Assembly: GCA_965204545.1 (NCBI GenBank)
Contig: CBDBFA010000003.1
Coordinates: 2,046,001 to 2,110,000, forward strand
Source of the DNA: JAABVD01 sp965204545
GTDB taxonomy: Bacteria; Verrucomicrobiota; Verrucomicrobiia; Opitutales; UBA2995
DNA: 64,000 bases
Reading direction: 5' to 3'
Shown: in pieces, positions 34,614 to 42,745 of the stretch
Numbering within the stretch: position 1 is the stretch's first letter
How the letters are laid out: each line of letters begins with the position of its first letter
Translations under genes and position numbers: made by a program
Notes under the pieces: model-generated
What the model was told of the DNA's origin: nothing
The model's input: only the letters and a program-made list of their open reading frames with translations
Databases searched by the model: none

Positions 34614-37142
34614 TCAGACGTCCAGATAGGAGGTGTTGAGAGCGTTGTCTTCGATGAAGGCCCGTCGCGAAGCCACGTCTTCTCCCATGAGCATGGAAAA
34701 GGTGGCTTCCGCCCGGGCGGCGTCTTCGATATCCACTTTCAACAAACGCCTTTTATTCGGGTTCATGGTCGTTTCATAGAGCTGTTTGGCGTTCATTTCC
34801 CCGAGGCCCTTGTAACGCTGAATGCTGAGACCCCGCCGACCCAATTGGCGTATGTTCTCTACCAGTTCCAAAATCGAATGGAGTTCCCTCGATCGCTCCT
34901 TCTTGCCGCGGCTCGTTTTTTCTATGAGTCTGTAACGGCCATCCTCCGTCGGGGTGAAACGGGTGATGGAAAGGCCGGCCCCGGAGATGCTCTTTAGAAT
35001 TTTCGACATCTGGCCCGCTTCAAATATTTCATAGACGCTGATGCGCTGCTGAACCGTGGCGCCGTCGCTCCCCCTCACTTCCCGTATGGTGGATTCTTCG
35101 TAAAGGTCTTCCGTAATGCCGTAATCGACGAAAAATTGCGAGTGGTCGTCGTCATCCATCAGGAATTGGTATTCTTCACGGTTTCCCGTGCGTATGCGGG
35201 CGATGTATTCAGGTAGTGCCAGGGTTTCCGGATTTTTGTGATCCAGGTACTCCACGATGGGGCAGCCGTAACGGGAAACCCCTCCGCTGAGAAGCTCGAG
35301 GCGAGCCAAGGCCTCCACAATTTTGTCGATGGTCGCCGATGGATAACGGTGGCCGTCGCGGATGCGGACCAGGGTTACATCCTCCGAACCCAACTCGAGC
35401 AATATCCGGTTCAGTTCGGTATCGTTGTCCACGTATTGCTCGCGCCCTCGTCGCTTGATTTTGTAAAGCGGGGGTTGGGCGATGTAGAGGAATCCCCGTT
35501 CGATCAATCCGCGCATGTAGCGGTAGAAAAACGTCAGGTAGAGGGTTTGAATGTGGGCCCCATCCACATCGGCATCAGCCATCAGGATTATTTTATGATA
35601 GCGGGCCTTGTCGGCGTCGAAGGCTCCGTCCCCTTCATGGTCGCCGATCCCCGTGCCCAGAGCGGAGGTGAGCAACTGGATCGACTTGTTGCGCAGGGCT
35701 TTGTCAATGCGGGCTTTTTCCACGTTGATGGGCTTGCCGAACAAGGGGAGTATGGCCTGGGTTTTTCGGTTCCGGCCCTGTTTGGCCGATCCACCGGCCG
35801 AATCCCCTTCCACGATATAGAGTTCACAGAGGGCCGGATCCTTTTCCGAGCAATCGGCCAGTTTGCCGGGTAACCCGCCCCCGATGAGGGCGCTTTTGCG
35901 CACCGTTTCTCTCGCTTTCCGGGCTGCCTCCCTGGCCCGGGCCGCATTCAAACATTTGTCGATGATTTTTTTAGCCAGACCCTGTGTGGTCTCAAATGCA
36001 ATCTTGAGTTTCTCCCCGGTAATTTTCTGCACGATTCCGTCAACTTCCCCATTGGATAACTTGGTCTTTGTCTGACCTTCAAATCGCGGTTCGGGAACCT
36101 TCACAGAGACCACCGCCGTCAGTCCCTCCCGGGTATCGTCTCCAGTGATGGGAGGATCCTTTTCCTTAACCAGGTTGTTCTTCTTGGCGTAGTTGTTGAT
36201 GGAACGGGTCAGGGCGGTGCGAAAACCGGATAAATGAGTGCCCCCTTCCAGGTTGAAGATGGAATTGGCGTAGGCGTAGATCTGGTTGGTGTAGCTGTCC
36301 GTGTATTGCATGCTGACATCGACCACGGTCTCGCTCTCGGACCCTTCCGGGGCAGCGCTCCCGGCAAAGGTAATGGGTTTTTCCATCACCAGGTTCTTTG
36401 ACTTGTTGAGAAATTCCACGTACTCCTCGATTCCGTTTTCAAATTTGAAGGTTTCGCTTTTGTCGATGCGGTCGTCCTCCAACAGAATTTCCACCCCGGG
36501 GTTCAGAAAGGCCAACTCGCGCAATCGTTTGGCCAGAATCTCGTACTTGAAATCCCGCGTGGTCAGGAAAATCTCCGGATCGGGAAGGAAGGTGATCTTG
36601 GTGCCCGTTTTCCGGGTCGTGCCGATTACCTTCATCTTCTGAGTGGTTTTCCCCTGGGAAAATTGCATGTGATATATCCCCCCGTCCCGGCGCACCTCCG
36701 CCTCGAAATGCTCGGAAACCGCGTTCACACATTTGGCCCCCACCCCGTGCAGTCCACCCGATACCTGGTAGGCGCCTTTACCGAATTTTCCACCGGCATG
36801 AAGGTTCACCAGAACCAACTCCAGGGCGGGAATCTTGTATTTGGGATGGATATCGACCGGAATGCCCCGGCCATCATCGGAGATGGAGCAGGAACCATCC
36901 AGGTGTATGGTGACCGCAATGAGGGAACAGTAACCGGCCAGCGCCTCATCGATGGCATTGTCCACGATCTCGAATACGCAGTGGTGCAGGCCCCGTTCAT
37001 TGGTATCCCCGATATACATGTCCGGCCGTTTGCGAACCCCTTCCAGACCCTCGAGTTTTTGGATTTTGGAGGCGTCGTAGCCGGATGTGTCGGATAATGG
37101 AGCAGTGGAAAATGAATCTTCCGTATCTTTGGACATGGGCAT
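34614..37142 (-). CDS. gyrB: DNA gyrase subunit B
   Basis: GyrB hydrolyses ATP to drive strand passage. The 842-residue product has the GHKL ATPase domain (EIVDNAIDEALAGYC, SISDDGRGIPVDIHPK, SGGLHGVGAKCVNAV), the Toprim signature YIVEGDSAGGSAKQGRNR, and the C-terminal QRYKGLGEMNAKQLYETTM. Length between the short Gram-positive form (about 640) and the E. coli form (804) reflects a domain inserted after the Toprim, as in Gram-negatives. After ILPL the usual KGK reads FGK. The start is ATG at 37142; an in-frame ATG two codons later is possible. It lies before gyrA in one operon. Confidence 0.98.
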   Translation of the reverse strand: MPMSKDTEDSFSTAPLSDTSGYDASKIQKLEGLEGVRKRPDMYIGDTNERGLHHCVFEIVDNAIDEALAGYCSLIAVTIHLDGSCSISDDGRGIPVDIHPKYKIPALELVLVNLHAGGKFGKGAYQVSGGLHGVGAKCVNAVSEHFEAEVRRDGGIYHMQFSQGKTTQKMKVIGTTRKTGTKITFLPDPEIFLTTRDFKYEILAKRLRELAFLNPGVEILLEDDRIDKSETFKFENGIEEYVEFLNKSKNLVMEKPITFAGSAAPEGSESETVVDVSMQYTDSYTNQIYAYANSIFNLEGGTHLSGFRTALTRSINNYAKKNNLVKEKDPPITGDDTREGLTAVVSVKVPEPRFEGQTKTKLSNGEVDGIVQKITGEKLKIAFETTQGLAKKIIDKCLNAARAREAARKARETVRKSALIGGGLPGKLADCSEKDPALCELYIVEGDSAGGSAKQGRNRKTQAILPLFGKPINVEKARIDKALRNKSIQLLTSALGTGIGDHEGDGAFDADKARYHKIILMADADVDGAHIQTLYLTFFYRYMRGLIERGFLYIAQPPLYKIKRRGREQYVDNDTELNRILLELGSEDVTLVRIRDGHRYPSATIDKIVEALARLELLSGGVSRYGCPIVEYLDHKNPETLALPEYIARIRTGNREEYQFLMDDDDHSQFFVDYGITEDLYEESTIREVRGSDGATVQQRISVYEIFEAGQMSKILKSISGAGLSITRFTPTEDGRYRLIEKTSRGKKERSRELHSILELVENIRQLGRRGLSIQRYKGLGEMNAKQLYETTMNPNKRRLLKVDIEDAARAEATFSMLMGEDVASRRAFIEDNALNTSYLDV

Positions 37143-37194
37143 AAGTAATCATGAAGGGATAAGCGGGGAAAGACCATCATATTTTTCCGTCCTC

Positions 37195-37355
37195 TTGGCC
37201 AGTCCCTATAAGCATGGTTTGGGCCGAAGTTGAGGAAGTCTTTCGGGAAAACCAGGAGTGATGCCCTGAAATCCTTCTTGCCCGAGAAAAAAGAGGATAG
37301 GTATGATCCCTAGCCAAGCTATGGCTCAACTGAATCCGAAAATCGAGAAATAGGG
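37195..37355 (+). pseudogene. Decayed duplicate of the rrf2-end / zinc-ribbon-start junction
   Basis: 37210-37313 resembles the last about 100 bp of the Rrf2 gene at 39370-39471 (shared GGGCCGAAGT, AATCCTTCTTGCCCGAG, GAGGATA). It is followed at once by CCAAGCTATGGCTCAACTGA, matching the start of the zinc-ribbon gene at 39781. The copy is broken by an in-frame stop after a few codons (GAGAAATAG). It lies just upstream of glpD, whereas the intact copies lie downstream of glpD. It therefore appears to be a relic of a rearrangement at this locus. Confidence 0.75.
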
Positions 37356-37395
37356 GCGTTTGGAACTCGAGTTCAAGAAGCAGCCGACCACGCAA

Positions 37396-38976
37396 ATGTC
37401 CAAATCCGCACGCGCACTCTCCCGCAGTTGCATGCTCGAACGGGCCACACAGATGCGTCCCTGGGACATCATAGTGGTCGGCGGTGGCTGCATAGGACTC
37501 GCCACCGCCCTCGACGCCTCGGCACGTGGATACCGGACGCTCCTGGTCGAACGAGCCGATTTTACTAGCGGCACATCCAGCCGCAGCACCAAACTCATTC
37601 ACGGCGGGGTCCGGTACCTGCGCCAGGGTCAGGTTGGGCTCGTCTACCGTGCGCTGCGTGAGCGGCGCCTTCTCCGGGCCAACGCGCCGCACCTGGTCCA
37701 TAGCCTGCCCCTTTTAGTGCCGGCGTATCACTGGTGGGAACGCCCATGGTACGGCCTGGGCCTCAAGCTCTATGACACCCTGGCCTTGGGCCGGAACCTC
37801 GGCTCCTCGCGCCTGGTGAGCCGCCGCGAATCCCTGAACCACCTCCCGACGCTGCGCCGCCGCGACCTCCGTGGCGGCGTCCTCTTCCACGACGGGCAGT
37901 TCGACGACGCCCGCCTGGGATGGACCATCGTCCGCACCGCCGCCGCCCTGGGGTGCGTCGCGCTGAACTACGCGGAAGTGGTGGGGTTGGTAGAATCGCG
38001 CGGGAGAGTGAAGGGGGTCGAGGTTCGGGATATCCACGGTGGGAAGGAGTGGGTCGCCCGCGGGGCGGTGGTGGTCAACGCCGCGGGTCCATACGCCGAC
38101 TCGCTGAGCCGGATGGACGAACCGCGCCTGGCTCCCTCGGTCGTGCTGAGCCGGGGCGTGCACATCGTGGTTAGCAATGCCTTTCTACCAGGGCAAGTGG
38201 CCCTGCTGGTCCCCTCGACCGATGACGGCCGCGTCCTCTTTGCCATTCCCTGGCACGGCCACGTGCTCATCGGGACGACCGACATCCCGGTGGAAGAGCC
38301 CTCGCAGGAACCGATTCCCAGCGCGGCCGAGGTGGACTACCTGATCGACCATGCGGGGTGCTATCTGACGCGACCGATTAAGCACGCGGACATCCTCTCC
38401 GCGTGGGCCGGGTTGCGGGGTCTCGCTGCATCCGGTCCCGAGCAGGAAACCGCGGCGCTGTCACGCAGCCACAGCGTGAATGTCTCCCGGCGCGGGCTCG
38501 TCACCGTCACCGGCGGCAAGTGGACCACCTGCCGCGAGGTCGCACAGGACGTGGTCAGTAAGGCCGCCGATGTGGGGGGCCTGTCCCGCGCTCAATCGGT
38601 CACGGCGAGGCTGCGGTTGCACGGTTATTGCACGCGGAGAGACGTCCTCGAGCCCTGGAGGGTGTACGGTACCGACGCGGAAGCCATCCGCCAACTTGAG
38701 GCGGGGGACGGGCGTCTGAAGCGCCTCATGCATCCGAGCCTCCCCTACCGGTTGAGCCAGGCCGCGTGGGCGGCGGAAAGCGAGATGGCCGTTCACCTTG
38801 ACGATGTGCTCGCACGTCGAACCCGCGCACTCTTTCTCAACGCAAGGGCAGCCGTGGCCGCCGCACCTGCCGTTGCACGTATCATGGCCCATGAACTAGG
38901 CCGCGGCGACGACTGGGTCGAAGAGCAGGTGAGGTCGTTCAATGCGTTGGCGAGGGGCTACCTTCCGGCAGACTAA
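37396..38976 (+). CDS. glpD: FAD-dependent glycerol-3-phosphate dehydrogenase
   Basis: GlpD oxidises glycerol-3-phosphate to dihydroxyacetone phosphate and passes electrons to membrane quinones. The 526-residue product has the FAD-binding PWDIIVVGGGCIGLATALDA near the N-terminus. SSRSTKLIHGGVRYLRQGQV follows, then the VTVTGGKWTTCREVAQDVV block typical of GlpD (about 375-395 from the chosen start). The C-terminal domain is present. The start is uncertain: 37396, 37429 and 37452 are all possible, and 37396 fits homologue length. Coding DNA is visibly richer in G+C and in third-position G/C than its neighbours, and it sits beside a relic duplication, so it is probably a later arrival. Confidence 0.9.
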   Translation: MSKSARALSRSCMLERATQMRPWDIIVVGGGCIGLATALDASARGYRTLLVERADFTSGTSSRSTKLIHGGVRYLRQGQVGLVYRALRERRLLRANAPHLVHSLPLLVPAYHWWERPWYGLGLKLYDTLALGRNLGSSRLVSRRESLNHLPTLRRRDLRGGVLFHDGQFDDARLGWTIVRTAAALGCVALNYAEVVGLVESRGRVKGVEVRDIHGGKEWVARGAVVVNAAGPYADSLSRMDEPRLAPSVVLSRGVHIVVSNAFLPGQVALLVPSTDDGRVLFAIPWHGHVLIGTTDIPVEEPSQEPIPSAAEVDYLIDHAGCYLTRPIKHADILSAWAGLRGLAASGPEQETAALSRSHSVNVSRRGLVTVTGGKWTTCREVAQDVVSKAADVGGLSRAQSVTARLRLHGYCTRRDVLEPWRVYGTDAEAIRQLEAGDGRLKRLMHPSLPYRLSQAAWAAESEMAVHLDDVLARRTRALFLNARAAVAAAPAVARIMAHELGRGDDWVEEQVRSFNALARGYLPAD

Positions 38977-39057
38977 CCCCCTTCCTCCGCCTGGATGGAC
39001 ATTGAGAGCCCCAATTTATGTTTACATGAACGCCGATCTCAGGATTTTGTCTTTCCG

Positions 39058-39471
39058 GTGAAACTCTCCTTGAAAGTCGAGTACGCCTGCCGTGTTCTGG
39101 CCCAGTTGAGCCGGTCCTACGGTAGCAGGCCCTTTTCCCGTATCGACGAGTTGGCCGAGCAGGAGGAAATCCCGGCAAATTACCTGGTTCAGATCCTCAG
39201 CGACCTCCGCAACGGGGGCTTGATCATCAGTCGGCGGGGCAAGCAGGGTGGTTACCGCCTGGCCAAACCGCCCACCGAAATAACCCTGTTTGATATCATC
39301 TCGGTTATGGAGGGAGAGCTGTTGGGGGTAAACCTGGGGCCTAGCGGTTGGTCGGGGCAAGGTGTCAGCAAGGTCTGGGCCGAAGTGGTGGAAGCCCTTT
39401 CAGAGAAAACCAAGAGTTATACACTGGAATCCTTCTTGCCCGAGGAAAGCGAGGATATGTATTATATCTAG
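39058..39471 (+). CDS. Rrf2-family transcriptional regulator
   Basis: Rrf2 proteins are small winged-helix repressors, several of which (IscR, NsrR) sense Fe-S clusters. The 137-residue product starts with the family pattern KLSLKVEYACRVLAQLSRSY and has GLIISRRGKQGGYRLAKPP in the wing (about 60-78). The three cluster cysteines of IscR-type members are absent; the single Cys is in helix 1. It may therefore respond to another signal or none. GTG at 39058 was chosen over ATG at 38995 because homologues start near KLSLK. It probably once abutted the zinc-ribbon gene, as the relic at 37195 shows. Confidence 0.82.
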   Translation: MKLSLKVEYACRVLAQLSRSYGSRPFSRIDELAEQEEIPANYLVQILSDLRNGGLIISRRGKQGGYRLAKPPTEITLFDIISVMEGELLGVNLGPSGWSGQGVSKVWAEVVEALSEKTKSYTLESFLPEESEDMYYI

Positions 39472-39787
39472 CGTGGCGGCCGTTAAATCAATCACCACAA
39501 AGGCACAAAGGGGGGAAAGAAGGAAAGGATGAGGGATGAAGGTACTGAGATTAATCGTGATCTTGATCGTGATCGAAAGGAATGATGGAATGGTGGAGTA
39601 TTGGAGTGATGAACCGCAGATGACGCAGACAAGATGTTGGGGAATGGGATCTCGCCAAGGCACAAAGGCACAAAATGAGCGGGGTTGGAACATATCGGGA
39701 TTTGATCGTTCGGCAAAAGGGAATCGACCTGGTGACAAAAATTTATAAGTTGAGCTGCGATTAACAGGACATGAAACTAGCCAAGCC
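39472..39787. repeat. Repeat-derived insert between the rrf2 and zinc-ribbon genes
   Basis: A mosaic of CACAAAGGC units, a GTGATCTTGATCGTGATCG stretch, TGGAGTATTGGAGTGATGAA and the sequence AGATGTTGGGGAATGGGATC, repeated at 42580-42600. CTAG occurs at both ends (39468-39471 and 39777-39780). The relic at 37310-37313 has only one CTAG with nothing between the two genes, so this block looks inserted. 39684-39760 is a decayed four-helix-bundle fragment (TYRDLIVRQKGIDLVTKIYK). Confidence 0.7.
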
Positions 39788-40501
39788 ATGGCTCAACTGA
39801 ATCCGCAAATCGAAAAACTGCTTGCCCTGCAGGCCCGCGAGCAGGAGGTCCGCCGACTCGAGCAGGTACTTCAGACCATCCCGGTCGAGATTAAACGGTT
39901 GCAGGCGGCCATTGAGGAAGAGAAAGAAACCTTAGCCAATTCCAAAGCGAGGCTACGGAAAATGGAAGTCCGCCGCAACGATCTCGATAACCGGGTCGGA
40001 GCAGCGCAGGAACAGATCCTTCGCTACAAGAACCAGCAACTTCAGGTAAAGAAAAATGAGGAATACCAAGCCTTGATCCACGAAATTGAAGGGCTGGAAA
40101 ATAAGATTCTCGATTGGGAGGAAGAGGAGATAGGTCTGATGCTGGAGATCGATGACGAAACCGAAATCTACCGGAAACGAGAGGCTGGCTTCGCCTCCTC
40201 ATCCGAGCTGATCCGAGGCAAGATCGCTGTGTTGGAAAACCGCGGGGTCGATTTGAAAAATCGGATCGCGCAAGCCGTCCTTCGCTTGCAATCGGCCGGC
40301 CGGGGCATCGACCCGGGTTACTTGAAAGTCTATAAGCCTATGGCAGCCCAGATGAAACTACCCGTGGTGGTGAGGTTGGAGATGCAGAAGTGCCTGGGAT
40401 GTCATTTGCGGGTTTCCAATGAGGTGATGGAAAGAGCCCGTAAAGGAGCGGCGTTGACGACCTGCGATAATTGTGGAAGATTGGTCTACTTTGCGAGTTA
40501 G
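39788..40501 (+). CDS. Coiled-coil zinc-ribbon protein (CT398/DUF164-like)
   Basis: The 237-residue product is a long antiparallel coiled coil (about 5-175, for example EVRRLEQVLQTIPVEIKRLQ) ending in a zinc ribbon with C-x2-C and C-x2-C pairs (CLGCHLRV, then TTCDNCGRLVYF). This is the architecture of Chlamydia CT398 and its relatives, proposed to contact type III secretion or RNA polymerase sigma-54 parts; no general function is settled. It sits directly before the RNase P RNA gene: its stop codon shares bases with the P1 stem. Its 5' end is duplicated in the relic at 37313. Confidence 0.8.
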   Translation: MAQLNPQIEKLLALQAREQEVRRLEQVLQTIPVEIKRLQAAIEEEKETLANSKARLRKMEVRRNDLDNRVGAAQEQILRYKNQQLQVKKNEEYQALIHEIEGLENKILDWEEEEIGLMLEIDDETEIYRKREAGFASSSELIRGKIAVLENRGVDLKNRIAQAVLRLQSAGRGIDPGYLKVYKPMAAQMKLPVVVRLEMQKCLGCHLRVSNEVMERARKGAALTTCDNCGRLVYFAS

Positions 40502-40878
40502 CTTTGGATTTCAGGCATTCGCTCGGTTCTTTGCAATTTGAGAGGAAAGTCCGGACACCACAGGACAGAATTCCCCGTGAAAATGGGGGCGCCCTGCCTT
40601 AAGCCAGGGTGACGGCCAGTGTCACAGAAAACAAACCGCCCAGCGCAACGCGAAGGGTAAGGGTGAAAAGGTGAGGTAAGAGCTCACCGCGCTCCCGAGT
40701 AATCGGGGCGGCGGGATAAACCCAATTCGGTGCAAGACAAAGTAGGGGACGGGGTGGTCCGCCCAATCGTCCCGGGTGTGTCGCATCCCGCCTGGCGGGA
40801 AACAAGCGTGCTTGTTAGATGAATGGATGCCCATCCTGTTTTCGGGATGACAGAATCCGGCTTACGAGGTCCAAAGCT
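40501..40878 (+). ncRNA. rnpB: RNase P RNA, bacterial class A
   Basis: RNase P RNA is the ribozyme that trims tRNA 5' ends. The universal segments are present in order: GAGGAAAGTCCGGAC, CAGTGTCACAGAAAACAAACC, AAGGGTGAAAAGGTGAGGTA, AGAGCTCACCGC, and TAGATGAATGGATGCCC followed by GACAGAATCCGGCTTA. The ends pair as P1, GCTTTGGA with TCCAAAGC. Its 5' edge overlaps the stop codon of the preceding gene by one base. Length about 378 nt fits the A type. Confidence 0.95.
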
Positions 40879-40890
40879 GACTCCAAATAA

Positions 40891-41063
40891 CCCGCATTTC
40901 TCATAAAATTCGTCGCGAGCGAACGGAGGTCGAGTGCTGGCGGGGGCTTCGTGCAGATTCGGGGGTGAAGCCGGGTCGACACCCTGCATAGTCCCGAATC
41001 CAACAAAGTCCGCGCCAGTGCCGATATACCGGAGCGCAGTAGAAAACTTGTGAGACATGCGGG
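40891..41063. mobile_element. 173-bp element with terminal inverted repeats, copy 2 (MITE-like)
   Basis: Second copy of the element at 11597. The ends AACCCGCATTTCTCATAAA and its counterpart TTGTGAGACATGCGGGTT are inverted. The interior shares GAGCGAACGGAGG, GGGTCGACACCCTGCA, GCCAGTGCC, and ATACCGGAGCGCAGTAGAA with copy 1. It lies 12 bp after rnpB and 60 bp before rpsT. No open frame. Confidence 0.75.
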
Positions 41064-41123
41064 TTAACCCTTGACAGATGAAATCGGCCCTTCATCTTCA
41101 CCCATTTACCTTAAATTTACCCT

Positions 41124-41381
41124 ATGGCCAATACCCCTTCGGCAAAAAAAAATATCCGCAAGACGGCGCGGCAGACCGCCCGCAATCGCGCCATCAAATC
41201 GCGCCTGAAAACCTTGCGCAAAGGCGTAAGTCAAGCCGCTTCCTCCGGGGATGCCGATGCTGCCAGACAAGCCGCCATCCACTTTGTCTCCGCCGTGGAC
41301 AAAGCGGCCAAAACCAAAGTCATCCACCAAAATGCTGCCAGGAGGATGAAATCCGCCTGCGCCAAGTACATCTTTATCTGA
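41124..41381 (+). CDS. rpsT: 30S ribosomal protein S20
   Basis: S20 binds 16S rRNA early and stabilises the small subunit body. The 85-residue basic product starts ANTPSAKKNIRKTARQTARN, the typical S20 N-terminus, has the central RLKTLRKGV, and ends HQNAARRMKSACAK. The length matches the family. It is monocistronic here, with a pseudouridine synthase-like gene beginning 51 bp downstream. Promoter is probably in or after the inverted-repeat element at 40891-41063. Confidence 0.97.
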   Translation: MANTPSAKKNIRKTARQTARNRAIKSRLKTLRKGVSQAASSGDADAARQAAIHFVSAVDKAAKTKVIHQNAARRMKSACAKYIFI

Positions 41382-41432
41382 GTTCGAGCGGCTTTCCTGG
41401 CGCCCCAGCAAGTGAGACTACCGGGGAATTTT

Positions 41433-42224
41433 ATGGCGAGATCCGGCGAGTTCATTGGGTTTCCTCCAGGTTTGTTAGGTCCGAAATCGTATCGATTGCC
41501 TCTATTGCGCAACCGGGATAACTGGTTTGCCCTCTACAAACCACCCCGTCTCCTGGCACGCGCCCATCCCTGGCACAAGGAGTGTGCCGATCTCACTTTT
41601 GGGATCAGGTCGCAATTGACCCGGGGCAAGCCGGAGCTTCGACGATTGGGTATAAAGTCGGTCTACTTAGTCTCCGGTCCGGAATACGAGGTGGGAGGCC
41701 CGGCCATCTTCGCCAAGAACAAGGAAGCCTCGGATTGTTGGCGCAACGCCCTGGGTTCCGATCTATTCACCTTTTCCTTTTTGGGCTTGTCCACCGGAGT
41801 CTGGGACCGGGATAAGGGCCGATGCCATTTGCCAATGGCACGGCATCACCGTGAAAACCGGGTTGTTATTTCCAGAAAAACAGGAAAGAAATCCTCCACT
41901 TTCTTCGACGAACTGGGGAAGGTTCCACCCTTTTTACTCTGGAGAGCCAAGTCGAGGAATCCCCGCCTGCACCAAGTGCGCATACATGCCTCGGAGTCGG
42001 GATTGCCCATTCTGGGGGACGAGATCTATGGGTCGGGCAGGGTGGACCCGGCTTCGTTCAAACCATCTTGGGCCAGGCGCAGCGTGTCCCGGCTTCGGGG
42101 GTTGGCCTTGTTCCTCCGGGAAGTGCATCTGCCGCCGCAAATGAATGAAAATAACCCCATCGCGGCCGACTTGCCCCGTGGATTTGCCTATTTCCTGCGA
42201 AAGACCGGCTTGGCCATCGGGTAA
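41433..42224 (+). CDS. RluA-family pseudouridine synthase-like protein lacking the catalytic Asp
   Basis: The 263-residue product keeps the RluA fold landmarks: ALYKPPRLLARAHPW (about 33-47, like NKPPGLLVHP) and RNPRLHQVRIHASESGLPIL followed by GDEIYG (like GRTHQIRVH, LGDxxYG). The catalytic segment, normally HRLDxxTSG before LLLFAKN, instead reads SGPEYEVGG before PAIFAKN, so the Asp is replaced by Glu84 and the flanking residues are also changed. True family members need that Asp to attack uridine, so it is probably not an active synthase. It could be an RNA-binding paralogue. The start at 41433 (MARSGEF) was chosen over 41412. It follows rpsT. Confidence 0.75.
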   Translation: MARSGEFIGFPPGLLGPKSYRLPLLRNRDNWFALYKPPRLLARAHPWHKECADLTFGIRSQLTRGKPELRRLGIKSVYLVSGPEYEVGGPAIFAKNKEASDCWRNALGSDLFTFSFLGLSTGVWDRDKGRCHLPMARHHRENRVVISRKTGKKSSTFFDELGKVPPFLLWRAKSRNPRLHQVRIHASESGLPILGDEIYGSGRVDPASFKPSWARRSVSRLRGLALFLREVHLPPQMNENNPIAADLPRGFAYFLRKTGLAIG

Positions 42225-42295
42225 TTTTTCCATAATGTTCTTTACTCCATCCGGCATATTAGCCACTTTCCACGCCTTGTTTTTTACTGAATTAC

Positions 42296-42394
42296 ATGGG
42301 AAATCTTAAGAAAAAACGCCGTAAAAAGATCGCAAAGCACAAGCGTCGCAAGCGTTCCAGGGCAAATCGCCACAAGAAGCGTACCTGGGGTTGA
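42296..42394 (+). CDS. Very small basic AURKAIP1/COX24-domain protein (bS22-like)
   Basis: A 32-residue frame rich in Lys and Arg: it begins MGNLKKKRRKKIAKHKRRKR and continues through SRANRHKKRTWG. This matches the AURKAIP1/COX24 domain of small ribosome-associated proteins (mitochondrial mS38, bacterial bS22-type) found in Bacteroidota, Verrucomicrobiota and mitochondria. It is easily missed because it is so short. No operon partner: the pseudouridine synthase-like gene ends 71 bp before. A role in the small ribosomal subunit is inferred from the family. Confidence 0.8.
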   Translation: MGNLKKKRRKKIAKHKRRKRSRANRHKKRTWG

Positions 42395-42745
42395 TTTCGC
42401 CCTTCCACTTCGGCCAAGCCTGAAATAGGGCTGCCCCATCCAAAACGCCTGTACGGCCATTGCAAGGATCGCCCGGCAGGTCAGAGTTTTATCGTGATCG
42501 TGATCGAAAGGAATGGTGGAGTATTGGAGTATTGGAGTATTGGAGTATTGGAGTGATGAACCGCAGATGGCGCAGATAAGATGTTTGGGGAATGGGATCT
42601 CCCCAAGGCGAGATGGCACAGAGGCACAAAGGGTGGGTCCATTCCACCACTCCATCATTCCATCATTCCACCATTCCATCACTCCATTACTCCCTCCTCA
42701 CTTTTTGGGTTGATTTTCCAATCTTTTGGCCAAAGGGTTGTTCCT
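42395..42745. repeat. Repeat-rich spacer with two short tandem arrays
   Basis: TGGAGTAT repeats in tandem at about 42517-42553. A composite sequence GATGAACCGCAGATGGCGCA, AGATGTTTGGGGAATGGGAT follows, shared with 39608-39652. A CCATCATT-type array is at about 42640-42696. No gene is recognised. The promoter of the sigma factor gene should lie near the right end. Confidence 0.8.

Noticed and set aside
35238..35873. Plus-strand frame opposite gyrB
   Set aside because: Antisense shadow with no domain.
42581..42745. Extended N-terminus of the sigma factor
   Set aside because: The extension is encoded by tandem repeats, is unlike any sigma factor, and a good ATG with upstream AAGGG lies at 42746.
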